NCBI RefSeq assembly: GCF_000383615.1 | Contig: NZ_KB911587.1 | Location: forward strand, 213,476 to 277,475 | Direction: 5' to 3' | DNA length: 64,000 nt | Source of the DNA: Streptomyces canus 299MFChir4.1 | Lineage (GTDB): Bacteria; Actinomycetota; Actinomycetes; Streptomycetales; Streptomycetaceae | In this document: positions 40,819 to 50,605 of the stretch, piece by piece | Layout: each line of letters opens with the position of its first letter | Numbering within the stretch: position 1 is the first letter of the stretch | Notes under the pieces: generated by a model | The model's input: the letters and a program-made list of their open reading frames with translations, nothing else | What the model was told of the DNA's origin: nothing | Database searches by the model: none | Position numbers and translations under genes: made by a program

Positions 40819-41226
40819 ATGAAGATCCCTTTTCTGGGCGGCTGGAGTGAGAAACCGGGGACCCGCGACCCCGAGGGCATCGCCGAACTCCTCTCCGAGT
40901 GCGAGCTCCTGCGCTCCCACGCCTCCCGTTCGGGTGTCCAACTGGACGACACGGCGGCCTCGTTGGAGGCGCTCGACCAGCTGGTGCCGGGCTGGCGGGA
41001 CGACGAGGAGATCCTGCTCTGGCTCGGTAACGACGCCGGGCTCTATCTGGGCACGGTCATCGTACGCACCGTCCCCGGGGCGGCCTGGGATCTGCGCTCG
41101 GACGGCCAGCCCGTGATCCGGCTGCGGTCGGGGCGTGAGTTCGACGTCGTGGCCTCCGGTCATGAGTGGGCCGCGAGCGGGGTGCCCGAGTTGTCCCAGC
41201 TCTACGCGGAGGTCGCCGAGGAGTGA
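40819..41226 (+). CDS. DUF6278-family protein
   Basis: 135 residues, probably the Streptomyces DUF6278 family judging from the M-K-I-P-F-L-G-G-W opening. Soluble, acidic, alpha/beta, with L-E-A-L-D-Q-L-V-P-G-W and L-W-L-G-N-D-A-G-L-Y-L-G-T-V-I-V. No catalytic motif and no known function. A GCCGT-AAGC-ACGGC hairpin follows its stop, at 41234-41247. Confidence 0.85.
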   Translation: MKIPFLGGWSEKPGTRDPEGIAELLSECELLRSHASRSGVQLDDTAASLEALDQLVPGWRDDEEILLWLGNDAGLYLGTVIVRTVPGAAWDLRSDGQPVIRLRSGREFDVVASGHEWAASGVPELSQLYAEVAEE

Positions 41227-41233
41227 ACCCATG

Positions 41234-41247
41234 GCCGTAAGCACGGC
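41234..41247 (+). terminator. Small hairpin after DUF6278 gene
   Basis: GCCGT/ACGGC arms with an AAGC loop, 8 bp after the stop; a second ACGGC copy follows. Weak, short stem. Confidence 0.35.
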
Positions 41248-41309
41248 GTAAATACGGCTAATGACCGAAAAGTGCGTGTCGTTCCTCAAGTGCGATCTTG
41301 CCTCGATAA

Positions 41310-41320
41310 GTTGCGGCAAC
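41310..41320. promoter_or_regulatory. Small inverted repeat upstream of gluA
   Basis: GTTGC-G-GCAAC, 33 bp before the ATPase start; possibly an operator or promoter-overlapping site. Only the symmetry supports it. Confidence 0.3.
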
Positions 41321-41352
41321 CACGACACAGCTGAGAGTGAGTAGGGCTGGGC

Positions 41353-42099
<747 letters not shown>

Positions 42100-42113
42100 G
42101 GGAGGCGACCGCC

Positions 42114-42224
42114 ATGTCTTCGAGCCTCGACTACGATGGTCCGTTCACCCCCACGGTGACGGCGACCGAGCCTCCAGGGACGCTGCTGCCTGGTGGGGGT
42201 CCCCCCACGGCCCGTCAGCCGTAG
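42114..42224 (+). CDS. Possible small ORF after gluA
   Basis: 36 codons from ATG 42114, with GGGAGG 8 bases upstream, beginning M-S-S-S-L-D-Y-D-G-P. Its second half lies within the hairpin repeat at 42183-42234. It could be a true small peptide or the residual start of a deleted transport gene. No similarity was recognised. Confidence 0.25.
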   Translation: MSSSLDYDGPFTPTVTATEPPGTLLPGGGPPTARQP

Positions 42225-42234
42225 GGGGCAGCAG
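42183..42234. terminator. Streptomyces hairpin repeat / bidirectional terminator
   Basis: Outer arms CTGCTGCC / GGCAGCAG enclose a G/C-rich inner stem containing TGGGGGTCCCCCCA. It lies between the convergent gluA and secreted-peptidase genes. The inner sequence is of a kind commonly dispersed in Streptomyces genomes. Confidence 0.6.
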
Positions 42235-42269
42235 TCACAGAGCCCTACCCGCCCGGCGCCGGCCGGAGA

Positions 42270-43835
42270 TCACTGCTCGCGCAGCGGAATCGACACGTAC
42301 GACGGGTCGTTCGCCGGTGAGGAGAAGGTCAGCTGAGCGCCGGACGGGTTGTGCTCGATGTAGAGCGGGTCGACCGTGTCGACCACCAGGGCCAGACGGT
42401 GCCCTGCCGGGACGTCGTAGGCCGTGGAGAACAGCTGCAGGTCGACGCCGAACGGCTTCCCGGGCGTCTGTCCGTGGAAGGTGAAGGGCGCGTTGGAGAC
42501 CAGCTTGCCGAGGCCGAGCGGCCCCACGTCGTACAGGTAGGCGACGAGGGTGCCGCTCTCCTTGGTGGGGGTGACCGTGGTGTGCAACTTCGCGGTGCCG
42601 CGCACCTGTTGGGCGGTCGGGTACTTCTCCGACTGCCATACGGCGGCCCAGCGGCGGGGGAGCAGGGGGATCGAGGCGACCGGGGGAGCCTGGGCGATCT
42701 GGTCGAGGATGCTGGACAGGAAGACGATCCCGCCGTCCGCGCCCGAGTCCACGTTGGTGTGGATCGTGGTGGTGCCCGAGAGAGCGATCTTCTTGCGGGT
42801 CGCGACGATCGACTTCCAGTCCGGGTACCCCTCGTAGCCGCCCCCGGACCGGGACTTGAGCTGGACCGGCTGCTCACGGTCGATGCCGTTGTCCGCGCCC
42901 TTGAGGTAATGGTCGAACCAGCGCCCGGTGTCGGTCCACACGTCGTTGGGAAGGCCGAACAGGCCGGTCAGCTCGGCGGTGGCGTGGTCGCCGGGGCGCA
43001 GCTCCAGTCTCTTCGGGCCGGTCAGCTTCTCGTAGAAGTCCGCGTACTGGTTGGGGGAGAAGACCGTGTCGCCCCACGCGTTGGCCATCATGACCGCCGT
43101 GCCGTACTCGTTCAGTTGGTCCACGTAGGTAACGGCCGAACGTTTCTTCCCCCAGTCGATCATCTCCTGTTCCTTCGACAGGTTCGACGCGTAGAAGTTG
43201 TCGAAGATCTGCCGGATCTCGGCGCTCTGGCGGCCGGTGACCAGGCTCGCGCCGTCCAGCACGGCCCCGGCCTCGATGTGCTGGGTGCGGCCGGAGTAGA
43301 TCGAGTCGATCAGGTCGGCCCAGCCGCTGAGGGCGGCCACGGCCTTGACGCGCTTGTCGTGCGCGGCGGCGAGCAGGCTGATGCCGGCGCCGTAGGAGAC
43401 GCCCGCCATGCCGATGTGCTGTGCGTCCGCGGGGGTGTTGGCGAGCGCCCAGTCGATGACCTTGGACGCGTCGGCGGTGTCGGGCGGGCCCGCGACTTCT
43501 ATCTCCCCGCCCGACTGCCAGAAGCCCCGGACGTTGTAACTGACCACGATGTAACCGGAGTTGGCGAGCTTCTGGGCCTGGGCGAGGTACTCGACCTGGG
43601 GGAGGCCCCAGCTCGTGGGCAGGACGAGCAGCGGGTAGCGCCGGGTGCCGTCGGAACCGGCGGGCGTGACGACGTTCGCCTTGAGGACGGTTCCGCCGTC
43701 ACCGGCGATGTCGACGAAGCGGACGGGGTTCGCTGCCTGGGCGGCGGGGGCGAGTCCGAGGGCGCTACCGGCGATCAGAGTCGCGGAGACGGCGCCCACG
43801 GTCGTCGTACGCAGGGCCTTGCGAGGGTGTCCCAC
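42270..43835 (-). CDS. Secreted CocE/X-Pro dipeptidyl-peptidase-like hydrolase
   Basis: 521 residues with a signal peptide of about 34 residues (ends A-Q-A-A). The alpha/beta-hydrolase core (about 40-300) has G-V-S-Y-G-A-G as nucleophile elbow. The conserved N-A-W-G-D-T-V-F and R-P-G-D-H-A-T segments carry the likely acid and histidine. The C-terminal X-Pro dipeptidyl-peptidase jelly roll (about 320-515) ends P-S-Y-V-S-I-P-L. The family cleaves X-Pro dipeptides or esters; related Streptomyces enzymes are secreted peptidases. It is monocistronic, with a cluster of GGTAA/TTACC repeats upstream that may be an operator. Confidence 0.92.
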   Translation of the reverse strand: MGHPRKALRTTTVGAVSATLIAGSALGLAPAAQAANPVRFVDIAGDGGTVLKANVVTPAGSDGTRRYPLLVLPTSWGLPQVEYLAQAQKLANSGYIVVSYNVRGFWQSGGEIEVAGPPDTADASKVIDWALANTPADAQHIGMAGVSYGAGISLLAAAHDKRVKAVAALSGWADLIDSIYSGRTQHIEAGAVLDGASLVTGRQSAEIRQIFDNFYASNLSKEQEMIDWGKKRSAVTYVDQLNEYGTAVMMANAWGDTVFSPNQYADFYEKLTGPKRLELRPGDHATAELTGLFGLPNDVWTDTGRWFDHYLKGADNGIDREQPVQLKSRSGGGYEGYPDWKSIVATRKKIALSGTTTIHTNVDSGADGGIVFLSSILDQIAQAPPVASIPLLPRRWAAVWQSEKYPTAQQVRGTAKLHTTVTPTKESGTLVAYLYDVGPLGLGKLVSNAPFTFHGQTPGKPFGVDLQLFSTAYDVPAGHRLALVVDTVDPLYIEHNPSGAQLTFSSPANDPSYVSIPLREQ

Positions 43836-43873
43836 GGGTCACTCCCTACTCGTGTCAATGCAAAGTGACCCGA

Positions 43874-43918
43874 CGGTAACCTCGACGTCTTACCAGAGGT
43901 AACCCGTCGGTAAGTTAC
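43874..43918. promoter_or_regulatory. GGTAA/TTACC repeat cluster upstream of secreted hydrolase
   Basis: CGGTAA at 43874-43879, the inverted repeat TTACC-AGA-GGTAA at 43890-43902, CGGTAA again at 43908-43913, and GTAA-G-TTAC at 43910-43918. Density and symmetry in a 116-bp gap suggest a regulator site. Confidence 0.4.
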
Positions 43919-43951
43919 GTGGGAGTAACGATTGTTGTGGTGTGAATCAAT

Positions 43952-44713
43952 TCAGGAGGCGCGGTGGGAGTTGCGTGGAGCCGCGGGCGTCGGCAGCGGC
44001 GTCTGGGCCGCGCGCGTCACGTCCGCGACGAGTTCGGCGACATCGGGGCCGTACGCCTGTGAGTTGACCACCTTCAGCAGGAGGACGAAGGAGTTGTCGC
44101 CGTACTTGCGGAACAGCCGCTCGTGATTGCGGGCCAGGTAGCGGGTCGCGGCCTGGTTGGTGATCGCGGTCTGACCGCAGAACAGGAAGACGGGCCTGGT
44201 CAGGCCGGGCTGTCCGGCGGTGAGACGGGCGAGCAGGACGTACTCGGACACCCCCTTCTCCAAGAGGTAGCGCTCGCTGCCGATCTGGTACGTCATGCGG
44301 ATCGGGCCGGGTTCCGACGGATCGACGGTCACCAGCACCCCCGGCAGCATGGCGGCAATGTGCGCCATCATGCGCCGGTTCGACGTGGGGCCGCCGACGC
44401 AGAACTCCGTGCGCTCCCCGAAGCCCTGCCGGGCCGCGTCCTGGGTGATCACCTCGGCGTGTGCGCCGCAGTCCTTGATGAGGGCGGAGAGTTCGAGCAG
44501 CGCGAACACGTCGTAGCGGTGTACCGCGAGTTCGCTGCTGCCCGCGTCCCGGTTCACGACCAGCAGTGACTCGGAGTTGTCCGGCAGCCCGAAGAACGCC
44601 TGCTTGCGGCGGAGTTTCCGCTTCCACAGGTACGTCCGGGCGAGCCAGCCGAGCGTGGCGCTGATGCCCGCCGCCACCACCCCCAGGACGATGTTGCGCA
44701 CGTCGTCTGTCAT
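43952..44713 (-). CDS. Membrane-anchored protein of unknown function
   Basis: 253 residues. One transmembrane helix lies at about 6-26 (I-V-L-G-V-V-A-A-G-I-S-A-T-L-G-W), followed by a basic stretch (W-K-R-K-L-R-R-K) that places the rest in the cytoplasm. The domain opens S-L-L-V-V-N-R-D-A-G and contains F-C-V-G-G-P-T-S-N-R-R-M-M and V-F-L-F-C-G-Q-T-A-I-T-N-Q-A, two Gly-rich strand-loop motifs that look like a ligand-binding Rossmann-type fold. I do not recognise a named family. It is monocistronic and divergent from gamma-glutamyltransferase. Confidence 0.8.
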   Translation of the reverse strand: MTDDVRNIVLGVVAAGISATLGWLARTYLWKRKLRRKQAFFGLPDNSESLLVVNRDAGSSELAVHRYDVFALLELSALIKDCGAHAEVITQDAARQGFGERTEFCVGGPTSNRRMMAHIAAMLPGVLVTVDPSEPGPIRMTYQIGSERYLLEKGVSEYVLLARLTAGQPGLTRPVFLFCGQTAITNQAATRYLARNHERLFRKYGDNSFVLLLKVVNSQAYGPDVAELVADVTRAAQTPLPTPAAPRNSHRAS

Positions 44714-44857
44714 GGGCGCGCATGTTAGCGGGCCGACACGACTCCTACGTACCGGTGTTCGAAGTGTGGCATTCGCATGACACCTGGCCCGAAGAGGGGT
44801 GTCGGGGCCACGGCGATGTGGTTACGCTGCGCGGACGGTCCTGGACTGGAGGTACGG

Positions 44858-46654
44858 ATGCGTCGCCCTGTCGCACGGAAACTGTCGGTGCTGGCGGTTT
44901 CGGCCGCCGTGGTGTCGGTGGGGGCGGCAGCACCGCCGCAGGCCACCTCGACACCCGAGAAAGTACCCGTCGCCGTCGGCTACGGCGGCGCCGTCTCCAG
45001 CGTCGACGCGGACGCCTCCGCCGCCGGCATCGAGGTGCTGAGGAAGGGCGGCAACGCGGTCGACGCGGCCGTCGCCACCGCCGCCGCGCTCGGTGTCACC
45101 GAGCCGTACTCCTCCGGCATCGGCGGGGGCGGCTACTTCGTCTACTACGACGCCAAGTCCCGTACGGTCCACACGATCGACGGCCGCGAGACGGCACCGC
45201 TGACCGCCGGCACCGACCTGTTCCTCGAGAACGGCAAGCCGCTCGCGTTCGCCGACGCCGTCAGCAGCGGGCTGAGCATCGGTACCCCCGGCACGCCCGC
45301 CACCTGGGCCACGGCGCTGGGCCAGTGGGGCAGCAGACCGCTCGGCAGCGTCCTGAAGCCCGCCGAGCGGATCGCCCGGGACGGGTTCACGGTCGACGAC
45401 ACGTTCCGCTCGCAGACCGCGTCCAACGAGACGCGGTTCCGGTACTTCCCGGACACCGCGAAGCTGTTTCTGCCCGGCGGGCAGCTGCCGGTCGTCGGCT
45501 CCACCTTCAAGAACCCCGATCTCGCCCGCACCTACCAGCAGTTGGGCCGCAAGGGCGTCGGTGCGATCTACCACGGCGACCTCGGCGACGACATCGTCGA
45601 CACCGTGAACAACCCTCCGGTGGACCCGAGTTCGGGGTGGAAAGCCCGTCCCGGGGACCTCTCGGAGAAGGACCTCGCCGCCTACCGGGCCAAGCTCCAG
45701 AAGCCGACCAAGACCTCCTACCGAGGGCTCGGCGTCTACTCCATCGCGCCCTCCTCCTCCGGCGGCACGACGGTCGGTGAGGCCCTCAACATCCTTGAGC
45801 ACACCGACCTTTCCAAGGCCAGTGAGGTCCAGTACCTGCACCACTACATCGAGGCCAGCCGGATCGCCTTCGCGGACCGGGGGCGCTGGGTCGGCGACCC
45901 CGCCTTCGAGGACGTACCGACGAAGGGGCTGCTGTCGCAGAAGTTCGCCGACTCGCGGGCCTGCCTGATCAAGGACGACGCGGTGCTCACGAGTCCGGTG
46001 GCACCGGGAGACCCGCGGCATCCCGGGGCCTGCACGGACCGGGGCACCGCGGCTCCGACGACGTACGAGGGCGAGAACACCACGCATCTGACGGTGGCCG
46101 ACAAGTGGGGGAACGTCGTCTCCTACACCCTGACCATCGAGCAGACCGGCGGCAGTGCGATCACCGTTCCCGGGCGTGGGTTCATTCTCAACAACGAGCT
46201 GACGGACTTCTCCTTCGCTCCCGCCAACCCGGCCGTCCACGACCCGAACCTGCCGGGGCCCGGCAAACGGCCGCGGTCCTCGATCTCGCCGACGATCGTG
46301 CTCGACCGGCACAACCAGCCTGTGGTCGCGCTGGGTTCGCCCGGTGGGGCGACCATCATCACGACCGTGCTCCAGGTGCTGACCGAGTTCGTCGACCGCG
46401 GGCTGCCGCTCGTGGACGCGATCGCGGCGCCTCGGGCGAGTCAGCGGAATGCTGCGCAGACCGAGCTGGAGCCGACGTTGTACAGCAGTGGGGAACGGTC
46501 CCAGCTGGAGGCCATCGGGCACTCGTTCAAGCTGAATCCGGAGATCGGGGCGGCGACGGGTGTGCAGCGGTTGCCGGGTGGGAAGTGGCTCGCGGCTGCT
46601 GAGACCGTTCGTCGGGGTGGGGGATCTGCGCAAGTGGTGTACCCCGCGCCGTAG
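44858..46654 (+). CDS. ggt: Gamma-glutamyltransferase
   Basis: 598 residues from ATG 44858 (GGAGG five bases upstream). A signal peptide of about 30 residues directs it outside. The proenzyme self-cleaves before the nucleophile threonine in N-T-T-H-L-T-V (Thr408), giving large and small subunits; G-G-G-G-Y-F and R-E-T-A-P, and in the small subunit S-F-A-P-A-N-P and G-S-P-G-G-A-T-I-I, complete the active site. It hydrolyses or transfers gamma-glutamyl groups of glutathione-like compounds. Confidence 0.95.
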   Translation: MRRPVARKLSVLAVSAAVVSVGAAAPPQATSTPEKVPVAVGYGGAVSSVDADASAAGIEVLRKGGNAVDAAVATAAALGVTEPYSSGIGGGGYFVYYDAKSRTVHTIDGRETAPLTAGTDLFLENGKPLAFADAVSSGLSIGTPGTPATWATALGQWGSRPLGSVLKPAERIARDGFTVDDTFRSQTASNETRFRYFPDTAKLFLPGGQLPVVGSTFKNPDLARTYQQLGRKGVGAIYHGDLGDDIVDTVNNPPVDPSSGWKARPGDLSEKDLAAYRAKLQKPTKTSYRGLGVYSIAPSSSGGTTVGEALNILEHTDLSKASEVQYLHHYIEASRIAFADRGRWVGDPAFEDVPTKGLLSQKFADSRACLIKDDAVLTSPVAPGDPRHPGACTDRGTAAPTTYEGENTTHLTVADKWGNVVSYTLTIEQTGGSAITVPGRGFILNNELTDFSFAPANPAVHDPNLPGPGKRPRSSISPTIVLDRHNQPVVALGSPGGATIITTVLQVLTEFVDRGLPLVDAIAAPRASQRNAAQTELEPTLYSSGERSQLEAIGHSFKLNPEIGAATGVQRLPGGKWLAAAETVRRGGGSAQVVYPAP

Positions 46655-46657
46655 TCG

Positions 46658-46705
46658 TCCTCAGGCGCGCGGGGGCTCGTCGCGCCCCGCGGCGGAGCCG
46701 CAGAT

Positions 46706-46730
<25 letters not shown>
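46658..46730. repeat. Streptomyces intergenic hairpin repeat at clp/ggt convergence
   Basis: Near-palindromic, with TCCTCAGG and CCTGAGGA at the ends, CGCGGGGGCT/AGCCCCGCG next, and GCGGC-GGA-GCCGC inside. It contains CCCCGCGCCCCT, the inverse of the core at 27636-27647. It overlaps the last codons and stop of the clp gene and probably terminates both convergent transcripts. Confidence 0.6.
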
Positions 46731-49258
<2,528 letters not shown>

Positions 49259-49313
49259 CCGGCATCCCCACGCGGGCCGGGGACAACCTCGCTGATCGAC
49301 GTGCCGGGGCCGG

Positions 49314-49337
49314 GTAACCCGGGTGTCAGCCGGTTAC
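49314..49337. promoter_or_regulatory. GTAACC-N12-GGTTAC inverted repeat upstream of clp gene
   Basis: 6-bp arms 56 bp upstream of the ClpC-like start, with flanking G/C. Possibly a stress regulator site. It does not match the HspR or ClgR consensus as I know them. Confidence 0.3.
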
Positions 49338-49418
49338 ACCTTCGCACGGATGGGGGAGTGGGGCACATTCGACGGTCGGCCGGAAACGCCGTTCACCGAG
49401 CCCCTCGCCGAGGGCCGC

Positions 49419-50186
49419 TCAGCGTGCCGTCAGGACGCGTGGTCCCGCGTCGGTGACGGCCACGGTGTGCTCGGTGTGGGCCGCCCGCGAGCCGTCGTTC
49501 GTCTTCAGCGTCCAGCCGTCCGGCGCCGTGTGGTACTCGTCCGTGCCGCCGGCGATGAGCATCGGCTCGATCGCGAGCACCATGCCGTGCCGCAGCGCGA
49601 GCCCCCGCCCCGGGCGCCCCTCGTTCGGCACCGGCGGGTCCTCGTGCATACGGCGGCCGATGCCGTGGCCGCCGAAGTCGTCCATGATGCCGTACCCGCC
49701 GTCCCGGCACACCGTGCCGATCGCGTGCGCGATGTCGCCGATGCGGTTGCCCACGACCGCCGCGGCGATCCCGGCCGCCAGCGCCCGCTCCGCGGTCTCG
49801 ATCAGCCGTACGTCGGCGGCGCGCGGCCCGCCGACCGTGAAACTGATCGCCGAGTCACCCGCCCAGCCGCCGAGTTGGGCACCGCAGTCGATCGAGACGA
49901 GGTCGCCGTCGCGCAGCCGGTAGCCGTCCGGGATGCCGTGCACGATCGCGTCGTTCACGGAGGCGCAGATGACGGCGGGGAAGGGCGTGGAGGCGAACGA
50001 GGGGCGATAGCCGAGGAAGGGCGAGGACGCCCCGGCCTCCCGCAGCACCCCACGCGCCACCTCGTCCAGCTCCAGCAGGGAAACACCCACGTCAGCGGCC
50101 TCTTGTACGGCGGTCAGGGCGCGCCCGACCACCTGTCCCGCCTCGTACATGGCATCCATCGATGTGTCCGTCTTCAGCTCCACCAT
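49419..50186 (-). CDS. map: Methionine aminopeptidase, type I
   Basis: 255 residues from ATG 50186. It removes initiator methionine. Pita-bread metalloprotease: C-A-S-V-N-D-A-I-V-H-G-I-P (His), D-L-V-S-I-D-C-G-A and G-D-S-A (two metal Asp), G-H-G-I-G-R-R-M-H-E (His), E-P-M-L (Glu) and H-T-E-H-T (Glu near the end). It is a secondary map copy of the kind sited beside a small HTH gene; the 33-bp gap with a palindrome suggests joint control. Confidence 0.94.
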   Translation of the reverse strand: MVELKTDTSMDAMYEAGQVVGRALTAVQEAADVGVSLLELDEVARGVLREAGASSPFLGYRPSFASTPFPAVICASVNDAIVHGIPDGYRLRDGDLVSIDCGAQLGGWAGDSAISFTVGGPRAADVRLIETAERALAAGIAAAVVGNRIGDIAHAIGTVCRDGGYGIMDDFGGHGIGRRMHEDPPVPNEGRPGRGLALRHGMVLAIEPMLIAGGTDEYHTAPDGWTLKTNDGSRAAHTEHTVAVTDAGPRVLTAR

Positions 50187-50196
50187 GCCAATTACT

Positions 50197-50206
50197 ATAC
50201 CGGTAT
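50197..50206. promoter_or_regulatory. Palindrome ATACCGGTAT in map/HTH divergent gap
   Basis: Perfect 10-bp palindrome lying 11 bp from map and 13 bp from the HTH start. TAGAAT (50207-50212) and the opposite TATAGT give -10-like boxes overlapping it, so mRNAs would be nearly leaderless and a bound protein would block both. Confidence 0.6.
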
Positions 50207-50219
50207 TAGAATGGGGGGC

Positions 50220-50471
50220 ATGGTGCGCACCCCTCTCACTCCCGAAGAACACGAACGCGGCGAGCGGCTCGGCCGGCTGCTGCGCGAGGCCCGCGGCGGC
50301 CGCAGCATGGCGGAGGTCGCGGCGAGTGCCGGGATCTCTCCGGAGACCCTCCGGAAGATCGAGACCGGACGGGCTCCTACCCCGGCGTTCTTCACGGTGG
50401 CCGCGCTCGCCCGGGCGCTCGGGCTGTCCATGGACGAGCTGGCCGGGCTGTGCGAGTTGGCGGGCGTGTGA
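50220..50471 (+). CDS. Small Xre-type helix-turn-helix protein
   Basis: 83 residues from ATG 50220 (50211 possible). A single Xre-type domain covers it: L-G-R-L-L-R-E-A-R-G-G-R-S-M-A-E-V-A, A-G-I-S-P-E-T-L-R-K-I-E-T-G-R-A-P-T-P and A-L-A-R-A-L-G-L-S-M-D-E-L. It has no effector domain. It is divergent from map across 33 bp with an internal palindrome, the layout of an autoregulator that also controls its neighbour. Confidence 0.9.
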   Translation: MVRTPLTPEEHERGERLGRLLREARGGRSMAEVAASAGISPETLRKIETGRAPTPAFFTVAALARALGLSMDELAGLCELAGV

Positions 50472-50605
50472 CGCGAGTTCGCTCAGCGGCGGTGTGCGCG
50501 CCATGAGGCTCCTGCTGCGCCTTTGAAAACTGTCCGTAGCCCGTTCGTAACACTGCTGGTGTTGCCTTACGGACCGGAGTGCTCCGGTCTAACGGGAGTT
50601 GAGCG

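Noticed and set aside
49259..49418. HspR (HAIR) or ClgR operator upstream of the ClpC-like gene
   Set aside because: No CTTGAGT-N7-ACTCAAG or GTTCGC-N5-GCGAAC pattern; only an unrelated GTAACC/GGTTAC repeat.
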